Assembly (NCBI RefSeq): GCF_000188255.1
Contig: NZ_GL831081.1
Coordinates: 61,153 to 104,267, forward strand
Source: Actinobacillus ureae ATCC 25976
GTDB lineage: Bacteria > Pseudomonadota > Gammaproteobacteria > Enterobacterales > Pasteurellaceae
Length of the DNA: 43,115 bases
Reading direction: 5' to 3'
Within the stretch, counting starts at the first letter, position 1. Each line of letters starts with the position of its first letter. Both the position numbers and the translations under genes were made by a program. Positions 36,737 through 43,115 of the stretch are shown one piece after another. The notes under the pieces are model-generated. The model worked only from the letters and a program-made list of their open reading frames with translations, did no database searches and had not been told where the DNA came from.

Positions 36737-37849
36737 TTAAGGCGTCAAAATCGCACCTAAATAGAGAATAAATTTATCTTCTATCTTATTGAAAGATAAA
36801 GAAGTTATCTGCTCAATCCGTTCTAAACGATAACGTAAGGTATTTTGATGAATAAACAATTTTTCCGAAGCGTGAACCAGATCACAATTTGACAAAAAAT
36901 ATTGCTGCAAACTTTTAAACAGTACATTTTTCTCATCTTGAGAAATTAAGTGTTGAACCGGTGTAAATAATTCTTTGGCTTGCCACGAATGAGAAAAATC
37001 TGCTAATAGCGCCTGTAAGCGATAATCTTCAAAACAGATAATCTGCTTTTTCGTATGATTATTTTCCGCATACGCTAAGGTGTGTAACGCTGATTGGTAA
37101 GAAAAATGCGCTTCGACAAAATGTTCTACCAAGCAGCCGATTACCATACGATAATCAGTTTCTGCCATTTGTGACGGAAACAACTGATTCAATGTTTTTT
37201 GTTTTTGGCGTTGAAGCAATTCTTCTGCCGGTAACAGCAGCACTAATTTATCCAAACCCACGACGACGACTGTTGCATTCGGTTGCTGCTGCTCTAAATG
37301 TAATAAAACCGTTTGTAAATCTTCTGAAGTAGGTTTATTTAATTTGATAATAATCGCCGCCAATGTTTGAACCGGATTTAAATTAAAGAAGCGAGCTTGT
37401 TGTTCCGTCTGTTCCTTGTTTAAGCTGCCTTTTAATAATTGGCGAATAAATTCTTCTTTATAACGGCGCTGCCAGCGTTCCGTTTCCAAAACAATCGCTT
37501 GTTCAACAATTAATTCCGCCGCCATCGTAACTAATTCCGCATAATGGCGAACTGCCTGCGGTGCGCCGGAAATACCAATAACGCCAATCGTGTTACCTAA
37601 ATATCTGATCGGTAAATTTAGCCCTTCTCTCGCTTCATAGTTCCACTGTTTTGCTAATTTTTCATCAATTTCAACCGCTTGGTTGCTGCGTAATACAATT
37701 ACGGCACCGGTATGACGCTCACCTACGCGACTCGGGTCGCCGGAGGCAATAATAATGCCCTGTTCGTCCATCACATTCACTGAATTTGGAATAATTTGCA
37801 TGGTGCGTTTGACAATCGCTTGCGCGGTTTGTTTGTCTAGTTTCATCAT
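36737..37849 (-). CDS. cdaR: CdaR-family sugar-diacid/glycerate regulator
   Basis: Transcription activator of the CdaR/SdaR family, 370 residues. Of two adjacent ATGs the first (37849) follows AGAGAAGAA. The N-terminal sugar-diacid recognition domain has IIPNSVNVMDEQGIIIASGDPSRVGERH and GNTIGVIGISGAP. The C-terminal PucR-type helix-turn-helix has LFIHQNTLRYRLERIEQITS near residues 330-350. It is transcribed toward the permease and glycerate kinase, which it most likely controls. Confidence 0.92.
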   Translation of the reverse strand: MMKLDKQTAQAIVKRTMQIIPNSVNVMDEQGIIIASGDPSRVGERHTGAVIVLRSNQAVEIDEKLAKQWNYEAREGLNLPIRYLGNTIGVIGISGAPQAVRHYAELVTMAAELIVEQAIVLETERWQRRYKEEFIRQLLKGSLNKEQTEQQARFFNLNPVQTLAAIIIKLNKPTSEDLQTVLLHLEQQQPNATVVVVGLDKLVLLLPAEELLQRQKQKTLNQLFPSQMAETDYRMVIGCLVEHFVEAHFSYQSALHTLAYAENNHTKKQIICFEDYRLQALLADFSHSWQAKELFTPVQHLISQDEKNVLFKSLQQYFLSNCDLVHASEKLFIHQNTLRYRLERIEQITSLSFNKIEDKFILYLGAILTP

Positions 37850-37879
37850 TTCTTCTCTAATTAACGCTAAAAATAAGCG

Positions 37880-37896
37880 ACAAGCGGTCAAATTTT
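37880..37896 (+). repeat. Consensus Apl-type uptake sequence upstream of cdaR
   Basis: ACAAGCGGTCAAATTTT, with a shorter AACCGCTT copy opposite at 37929-37936, so the pair can fold. It lies between oppA and cdaR. Confidence 0.85.
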
Positions 37897-37943
37897 TCCA
37901 ATTTTTTGCAAAAAATCAGAAAAAACAAACCGCTTAAAAAACA

Positions 37944-37964
37944 ATCCCCTGACAAGCAGGGGAT
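37944..37964 (-). terminator. Rho-independent terminator of oppA
   Basis: ATCCCCTG / CAGGGGAT perfect 8-bp stem with a 5-bp loop. On the minus strand it is followed by TGTTTTTT. It lies 6 bp after the oppA stop. Confidence 0.95.
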
Positions 37965-37969
37965 AAAGA

Positions 37970-39607
37970 TTAATGTTTAAGAATATATAAGTTACGCAAC
38001 AAAATATCATCTTGTGGATCTTTACCACTATAGCCTTTCACATACGGTTTGACTAAACGTGGGTTCACATAGTTATAAATCGGCACGATAGCGTAATCGT
38101 CCGCCAGTACTTTTTCCGCTTTCGCATAAGCGGTCGCTCTGCCTTCCGCATCCGTCGCTTTGTAGGATTCCGCTACTGCTTCATCATACGCTTTACTTGC
38201 ATAACCTGTTTTGTTGTTACTTGAATCCGATAGGAAATACGTCACGAAAGTGCTTGCTTGGTTATAATCTGCCGACCAGCCTGCACGTGCTAAATCATAC
38301 TTACCTTCACGGCGTGTATCTAAATAGGTTTTCCATTCTTGATTTTCTAATTCAACTTGAACTAGCCCTTTAGTATTGGCTTTCCATAATGAAGCGGCGG
38401 CAATCGCAATTTTTTTATGGTTGTCATTGGTGTTATATAAAATTGAGAATTTCAATGGATTTGCCTTGCTGAATCCTGCCTCCTCCAACAATTTAATCGC
38501 TTGCGCATTACGCTCTGTCATTGTTTGCTGACTATATTCAGGTGATTGAATTTTTTGTCCTTCGTGAATATAGGTCGGTGTAAACACATAAGTCGGTGTT
38601 TGCCCTTGTCCTAGCACTTTATCGGTAATAATCGTACGATCGAGTGCTAAATTTAATGCTTTACGTACTCGAAGATCATCAAACGGTTTTTTGTTCAAAT
38701 TCATTTCATATAAATAAGTAGAAAGCGTTCTTGCGGTAAAAACTTCTTCCGGAAGATCTTTTTTCAACTTAGCAAACTGTTCCGGCGGTAACGTATAATT
38801 CGTTACGTCTAAATCACCTGCTTTATAACGAGCCACATCGGTCGTTGCATTCGGAATGGCTAAATATGTCGCTTTATTAATCACGGTTTCTTTATCATTC
38901 CAATAATTGCTATTGCGCTCAAACACGATTTTTTCATTGATAACGTGTTCCACCAATTTATACGCGCCGTTACCAACTAAGTTCGCTTTTTTTGCCCAGC
39001 TATCGCCAAACTGTTCTACCACTTTTTTATTTACCGGTAATAATGATGCATGAGTGGTCAGCTCATTTGCGTAAGGAACCGGATTAGTTAACGACAGCAC
39101 TAACGTATAGTCATCTACTGCTTTCACGCCCAGTTCTTCCGGTTTTTTCTTGCCATCAATAATCTCTTGCGCATTTTCCACTTGTAGATAAGTCAGATAA
39201 CTTGCGTAAGGTGAAGCGGTTAATGGATTAGCTAAACGCTGCCACGCATAGACAAAATCATGCGCCGTTACCGGTTCTCCATTCGCCCATTTTGCGTTTT
39301 GACGTAATTTAAATGTCCATGTTTTGTAATCGGGAGAACTTTGCCAGCTCTCTGCCACACCGGCTTGTAATTTACCTTCTTCATCTTTAGTAATCAGCCC
39401 TTCAAACAACTGATAAGCGACTTGAGACTCCGGTACACCTTCTATTCTTTGCGGGTCAAAGCTGGCAGGCTCTGAGCCGTTATTAATAATAATTTCTTGT
39501 TTTTCCGCCAAAACCGTTCCTTCCGGCACCTTTGCAGCAAAAGCGCTGCTAGATAAACCGAGTACGATTGCGATATTTACTAATGAGCGAGTCAGTTTTA
39601 TTTGCAT
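37970..39607 (-). CDS. oppA: OppA-like oligopeptide-binding protein
   Basis: Periplasmic solute-binding protein of an oligopeptide ABC transporter, 545 residues. ATG 39607 has GGAAAT upstream and gives a clean signal peptide cut near SSSAFA (residue 24). The longer reading to 39643 spoils it. Typical OppA segments are NNGSEPASFDPQRIEGVPES, LRQNAKWANGEPVTAHDFVYAWQR and the C-terminal IYNYVNPRLVKPYVKG. No oppB, C, D or F follows: cdaR is next and a terminator intervenes, so the binding protein must share a permease encoded elsewhere. A CRP-like box lies upstream. Confidence 0.93.
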   Translation of the reverse strand: MQIKLTRSLVNIAIVLGLSSSAFAAKVPEGTVLAEKQEIIINNGSEPASFDPQRIEGVPESQVAYQLFEGLITKDEEGKLQAGVAESWQSSPDYKTWTFKLRQNAKWANGEPVTAHDFVYAWQRLANPLTASPYASYLTYLQVENAQEIIDGKKKPEELGVKAVDDYTLVLSLTNPVPYANELTTHASLLPVNKKVVEQFGDSWAKKANLVGNGAYKLVEHVINEKIVFERNSNYWNDKETVINKATYLAIPNATTDVARYKAGDLDVTNYTLPPEQFAKLKKDLPEEVFTARTLSTYLYEMNLNKKPFDDLRVRKALNLALDRTIITDKVLGQGQTPTYVFTPTYIHEGQKIQSPEYSQQTMTERNAQAIKLLEEAGFSKANPLKFSILYNTNDNHKKIAIAAASLWKANTKGLVQVELENQEWKTYLDTRREGKYDLARAGWSADYNQASTFVTYFLSDSSNNKTGYASKAYDEAVAESYKATDAEGRATAYAKAEKVLADDYAIVPIYNYVNPRLVKPYVKGYSGKDPQDDILLRNLYILKH

Positions 39608-40053
39608 AATTATTTCCTTTGTTTGAATAAATATATAAGACATATATCTTTAAAGTTTTAAAATAAAAAAATCACTTTGTAAAGCGTTATACCTTAATTC
39701 AGCTCGCTTTTTTTCCATTTTGTGATAGGAATCACCTTTTATTGCAAATTATTCAATAAAAATAAGTTAGGTAATCACGCTATAAAGCGTTACAAAGCAT
39801 AGATAAGCGTCTATATAGACTGAATAACCCAGAATAAAATTCTGTATTTTCTCAATAACAGGCATTTTTTTACTTACTCATTAGAATAAAAAACGCCATT
39901 TTTTATAAAAATAGTGTTTTACTTTCGTTTTTTTAACCGTTATATTCATTAACAACAATAAGCAAGCGGTTGCTTTTGCAAAAAATAAAGCAAATTTGAC
40001 CGCTTATTTATTCATATGCATTCACAATATTTATTTTAGAGTTGGACAATATC
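39608..40053. other. Divergent oppA/leuC intergenic region
   Basis: About 446 bp, very A/T-rich, no gene. It holds a CRP-like box (39718-39739), two related 17-bp sites in opposite orientation (39675-39691 and 39781-39797), and an imperfect uptake-like inverted pair (about 39962-40007). I saw no Leu-rich leader peptide that would indicate leu attenuation. Confidence 0.6.
39718..39739. promoter_or_regulatory. CRP-like site upstream of oppA
   Basis: TGTGATAGGAATCACC within TTTTGTGA...TCACCTTT matches the CRP pattern TGTGA-N6-TCACA with one mismatch and flanking T/T symmetry. It is about 110-130 bp above oppA, far from leuC. Confidence 0.6.
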
Positions 40054-41463
40054 ATGGCAAAAACATTATACGAAAAACTATTTGATGCTCACGTTGTATA
40101 TGAAGCCGCAGGCGAAACGCCGATTCTTTATATCAACCGCCATTTAATTCATGAAGTGACAAGCCCACAAGCATTTGACGGTTTACGTGTTGCCGGTCGC
40201 CAAGTTCGTCAAGTGAGTAAAACCTTCGGCACAATGGACCACAGCATTTCAACCCAAGTGCGTGATGTAAATCAATTAGAAGGTCAGGCGAAAATTCAAG
40301 TTTTAGAATTAGCGAAAAACTGTGAAGTAAGCGGTATTTCGTTATTCGATATGCAAACCAAAGAACAAGGTATCGTCCATGTAATGGGTCCGGAGCAAGG
40401 TTTAACCCTACCGGGTATGACCATCGTATGCGGTGACTCACATACCGCAACACACGGTGCATTCGGTGCATTAGCTTTCGGTATCGGTACTTCTGAAGTA
40501 GAACACGTGCTTGCAACTCAAACCTTAAAACAAGCTCGTGCAAAAAGTATGAAAGTGGAAGTTCGCGGCAAAGTGAACCTGGGCATTACTGCAAAAGATA
40601 TCGTGCTTGCAATTATCGGTAAAACAACCATGGCGGGCGGTACCGGTCACGTGGTGGAGTTCTGTGGCGAAGCGATCCAAGATCTTTCAATGGAAGGTCG
40701 TATGACGGTATGTAATATGGCGATCGAATTCGGCGCTAAAGCCGGTTTAGTCGCTCCGGATGAAACTACTTTTGCTTACCTAAAAGGCCGCCCACACGCG
40801 CCAAAAGGTAAAGACTGGGACGATGCGGTTGAATATTGGAAAACCTTAAAATCAGACGATGATGCGATCTTTGACACGGTGGTGGTATTAGAAGCGAAAG
40901 ATATTGCGCCGCAAGTGACTTGGGGAACCAACCCAGGTCAAGTTATCGGCATTGACCAAGTTGTGCCAAATCCACAAGAAATGGCGGATCCGGTGACGAA
41001 AGCCTCCGCAGAAAAAGCATTGGAATACATTGGTTTAGAAGCCAATACCGATATGAAAGATATTCCTGTGGATCAGGTATTTATCGGTTCTTGTACTAAT
41101 TCTCGTATTGAAGACTTACGTGCGGCAGCAGCGGTGATGAAAGGCCGTAAAAAAGCGGATAACGTAAAACGTGTATTGGTTGTATCGGGTTCAGGTTTAG
41201 TGAAAGAACAAGCAGAAAAAGAGGGCTTAGATAAGATCTTTATCGAAGCCGGCGCGGAATGGCGTAATCCGGGCTGTTCAATGTGTTTAGGTATGAATGA
41301 TGACCGTTTAGGCGAATGGGAACGTTGTGCTTCAACCTCTAACCGTAACTTTGAAGGCCGCCAAGGTCGTAACGGTCGAACCCACTTAGTTAGCCCGGCA
41401 ATGGCGGCAGCGGCGGCAATGTTCGGTAAATTTGTAGATATTCGTCACGTGGAATTAAATTAA
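40054..41463 (+). CDS. leuC: LeuC, isopropylmalate isomerase large subunit
   Basis: Large subunit of 3-isopropylmalate dehydratase in leucine synthesis, a 4Fe-4S aconitase-family enzyme of 469 residues. ATG 40054 gives [15 protein letters not shown]; the in-frame TTG at 40042 is not needed. The cluster cysteines are in [13 protein letters not shown] and [37 protein letters not shown] is the usual substrate/cluster region. It is followed by leuD after 10 bp. leuA and leuB are not in the window, so leuCD is separate from them. Confidence 0.97.
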   Translation: MAKTLYEKLFDAHVVYEAAGETPILYINRHLIHEVTSPQAFDGLRVAGRQVRQVSKTFGTMDHSISTQVRDVNQLEGQAKIQVLELAKNCEVSGISLFDMQTKEQGIVHVMGPEQGLTLPGMTIVCGDSHTATHGAFGALAFGIGTSEVEHVLATQTLKQARAKSMKVEVRGKVNLGITAKDIVLAIIGKTTMAGGTGHVVEFCGEAIQDLSMEGRMTVCNMAIEFGAKAGLVAPDETTFAYLKGRPHAPKGKDWDDAVEYWKTLKSDDDAIFDTVVVLEAKDIAPQVTWGTNPGQVIGIDQVVPNPQEMADPVTKASAEKALEYIGLEANTDMKDIPVDQVFIGSCTNSRIEDLRAAAAVMKGRKKADNVKRVLVVSGSGLVKEQAEKEGLDKIFIEAGAEWRNPGCSMCLGMNDDRLGEWERCASTSNRNFEGRQGRNGRTHLVSPAMAAAAAMFGKFVDIRHVELN

Positions 41464-41473
41464 GGATAAAAAA

Positions 41474-42076
41474 ATGGCAGGGTTAAAACAACACTCAGGT
41501 TTAGTCGTTCCGCTTGATGCGGCAAATGTGGATACCGACGCAATCATTCCAAAACAGTTCTTACAAGCGATTACTCGTGTCGGCTTCGGTAAGCATTTAT
41601 TCCACGAATGGCGTTATTTAGATGCGGAAGAAACCCAATTAAATCCGGATTTCGTGTTAAATTTCCCACAATATCAAGGGGCAACCATTTTACTGGCACG
41701 TAAAAATCTAGGTTGTGGCTCTTCACGTGAACACGCACCGTGGGCGTTAGCCGATTACGGTTTTAAAGTGATGATCGCACCGAGTTTTGCGGACATTTTC
41801 TATAATAATAGCTTAAATAACCATATGCTCCCGATTCGCTTAAGTGAAGAAGAAGTGGAAGAAATTTTCCAATGGGTATGGGCGAACGAAGGTAAACAAA
41901 TCCATATTGATTTGGAAGCTATGACGGTAACGGTCGGTGACAAAGTTTACCGTTTCGAGTTAGATGAATTCCGCCATCATTGTTTATTAAACGGTTTGGA
42001 TAATATCGGCTTAACCCTACAACACGAAGATGCAATCGCAGCTTACGAAAGTAAGATTCCGGCATTTTTGCGTTAG
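41474..42076 (+). CDS. leuD: LeuD, isopropylmalate isomerase small subunit
   Basis: Small (swivel-domain) subunit that pairs with LeuC, 200 residues, the standard length. Motifs: [16 protein letters not shown] near residue 20, [15 protein letters not shown] near 77 and [11 protein letters not shown] near 115. A strong terminator follows its stop codon. Confidence 0.97.
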   Translation: MAGLKQHSGLVVPLDAANVDTDAIIPKQFLQAITRVGFGKHLFHEWRYLDAEETQLNPDFVLNFPQYQGATILLARKNLGCGSSREHAPWALADYGFKVMIAPSFADIFYNNSLNNHMLPIRLSEEEVEEIFQWVWANEGKQIHIDLEAMTVTVGDKVYRFELDEFRHHCLLNGLDNIGLTLQHEDAIAAYESKIPAFLR

Positions 42077-42088
42077 TCTGATAAAACT

Positions 42089-42118
42089 AAAGCCAAGTAT
42101 CGCTACTTGGCTTTCTTT
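42089..42118. terminator. Bidirectional terminator after leuD
   Basis: AAAGCCAAGTA / TACTTGGCTTT perfect 11-bp stem with a TCGC loop and a T-rich tail. It ends leuCD and abuts the convergent glycosyltransferase gene. Confidence 0.95.
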
Positions 42119-42936
42119 TATTGGTTTTTATAAAAATCCGAAATATGGCAAACAAAATCCTCTAACATTTCTATTTTCTGTGCTTCGGTAACTTCATCTG
42201 AAACTCTAGCAGAAATAGAAGCATAAATCCCTTCTGCAAAACGCTTCACATCCAATGCGTAATTCACACAGAACGTGTGGGTGCAATCTCCCTTATATTC
42301 AGTAGATGATAATAACCAGTTAGACACGTTGTTATCATTACATTCCCCCGAATACCAATATTGGCTTGCTTTAATCGCAACTTCACGCTTTAAACAGTAA
42401 CAATTTGTATCAATATGGTTCTTACGCTCTAAACAAATCGTACCGGAAATCCCTAAAGCATCGGATGATACATCAATATCCCCAATCATTTTGTAGTATT
42501 TACCGACTGACTCAAATGTATCTTGGCAAATCAATTTACCGGTTTCCACATTCACAAAGTTACGCATACTATAAACGTAATCATATTGGTGTGCAGTAAG
42601 CTGACGAACACAGTTTTCCACATGATTAGGCTCATACCAGTTATCATCATCTAAATAACAGATGAGATCTTCTTTAACCAAAAACGGGGCAATCGCATTG
42701 ATACTGCTATTTGTCCAATCATTCGCACCGGTATTCATCGGTAGGTATGTCACTACCACTTGTGGGTACTTCTCTACAATCGCTTTCGCATTCGCAGAAA
42801 ATTGCTGACCATCGACAAAAATATAGTGCTTGCAATTGGCATAGCTCTGTTGCTGTACACTTAGAATAGCTCGTTCTAAATGCGGACGACCTATTGTTGA
42901 TGTAATAATTGCTACAGAAGGGGCTGTAACAGACAT
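42118..42936 (-). CDS. Family 2 glycosyltransferase
   Basis: Predicted GT-A fold glycosyltransferase of 272 residues. The N-terminal strand is PSVAIITSTIGRPHLERAILSV. The nucleotide-sugar/metal motif is the DDD at residues 96-98 (CYLDDDNWYEP). After that it diverges from well-known members; the donor and acceptor cannot be told. ATG 42936 has a GAGGAGTG ribosome site. It stands alone, with leuD convergent on one side and an insertion sequence 33 bp above its start on the other, so its native promoter may have been displaced. No other surface-polysaccharide gene is in view. Confidence 0.82.
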   Translation of the reverse strand: MSVTAPSVAIITSTIGRPHLERAILSVQQQSYANCKHYIFVDGQQFSANAKAIVEKYPQVVVTYLPMNTGANDWTNSSINAIAPFLVKEDLICYLDDDNWYEPNHVENCVRQLTAHQYDYVYSMRNFVNVETGKLICQDTFESVGKYYKMIGDIDVSSDALGISGTICLERKNHIDTNCYCLKREVAIKASQYWYSGECNDNNVSNWLLSSTEYKGDCTHTFCVNYALDVKRFAEGIYASISARVSDEVTEAQKIEMLEDFVCHISDFYKNQ

Positions 42937-42969
42937 TATTCACTCCTCAGGGATAAATTTATAATTTTA

Positions 42970-43115
42970 GGGGCTGTAGTAGATTATCAAGAATGCTATA
43001 CTACAAAAATGAAGATAACCCATTGTAAATTAAAGAAATCTATACAAAGAAGATTGCTTGAATTTTTTGTTGCAGAAGTGACAGCCAGAACAGCTGCAGA
43101 TTTATATTAGGCATT
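42970..43115. mobile_element. IS1016-like (IS1595 family) insertion sequence, left end, cut by window
   Basis: The end GGGGCTGTAGTAGATTATC (42970-42988) is the type of terminal inverted repeat seen in IS1016-group elements. A transposase start follows 20 bp inside (43009). The other end and the target duplication lie beyond the window. Confidence 0.82.
43009..43115 (+). pseudogene. IS1016-like transposase, frame disrupted, partial
   Basis: Begins MKITHCKLKKSIQRRLLEFF, the typical N-terminus of IS1595/IS1016 transposases, and continues VAEVTARTAADLY to TAG at 43108-43110. Relatives read ADLLGI here. Removing two bases (TA) from the TTATATTAGG at 43102-43111 restores ADLLGI, so the frame appears to be shifted. 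Only 36 codons are in the window, so decay elsewhere cannot be judged. Confidence 0.75.

Noticed and set aside
39900-40053. Leucine attenuator leader upstream of leuC
   Set aside because: No short open frame with repeated Leu codons and no clear antiterminator/terminator pair could be found.
42922-42930. GGGGCTGTA inside the glycosyltransferase start as a second IS end
   Set aside because: Only the first nine bases match the terminal repeat, and it lies inside intact coding sequence, so it is probably coincidence.

Overview
The window is a stretch of chromosome from a Pasteurellaceae bacterium of the Actinobacillus pleuropneumoniae branch. The evidence is at least fifteen copies of the Apl-type DNA uptake core ACAAGCGGT or its complement (none of the Haemophilus-type core AAGTGCGGT noticed), an Rsx/Rnf complex together with a complete Na+-NQR, an IS1016-type insertion sequence, an HI0091-0093-like glycerate locus, and AT-rich codon use. 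Species is inferred; no rRNA or typing gene is present. No tRNA, rRNA or CRISPR array was seen.

Layout. 1-3007 (minus): rsxA-rsxB-rsxC of the Rsx/Rnf electron transport complex, rsxC cut by the window edge. 3254-7982 (plus): a LapE/LapB/LapC-like type I secretion operon whose outer-membrane and ABC genes are broken while the adaptor is intact. 8141-10455: an anaerobic class III ribonucleotide reductase operon, nrdG-nrdD, under a pair of NrdR boxes. 10483-12428: a frameshifted small gene, a deleted yqaB-like phosphatase and rdgC. 12681-15720: proC, an HcaT-like MFS transporter and a doubly damaged orphan citC. 15793-24521 (minus): mnmA, then nqrM, apbE and nqrFEDCBA. 24999-26702: nfuA and an adenosine deaminase gene with a stop codon inside. 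26867-29498 (minus): nrdB-nrdA, a compact aerobic class I (probably class Id) ribonucleotide reductase, again behind paired NrdR boxes. 29856-33834 (plus): dusA, ppnN and a YbjD-like OLD-family ATPase/TOPRIM gene. 33917-37849 (minus): acylphosphatase, glycerate kinase, glycerate permease and their CdaR-type regulator. 37970-39607 (minus): an orphan oppA. 40054-42076 (plus): leuC-leuD. 42118-43115: a GT2 glycosyltransferase whose upstream region is occupied by the start of an IS1016/IS1595-family element.

The intact genes describe respiration on sodium/electron-transfer complexes, dNTP synthesis with and without oxygen, Fe-S handling (NfuA), glycerate use and leucine synthesis. The two ribonucleotide reductase operons share the same operator geometry (two NrdR boxes whose starts are exactly 31 bp apart), so they look like one regulon. 

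The most striking general feature is gene decay: six genes, plus the transposase, carry disabling lesions (homopolymer indels, three in-frame stops, one deletion flanked by an 8-bp repeat), all in dispensable functions and next to undamaged housekeeping genes. I found no convincing wholly new system; the most worthwhile observations are the NrdR-linked pair of minimal reductases, the decayed adhesin-type secretion operon, the FNR-like and CRP-like boxes, and the USS pairs in divergent promoter regions.
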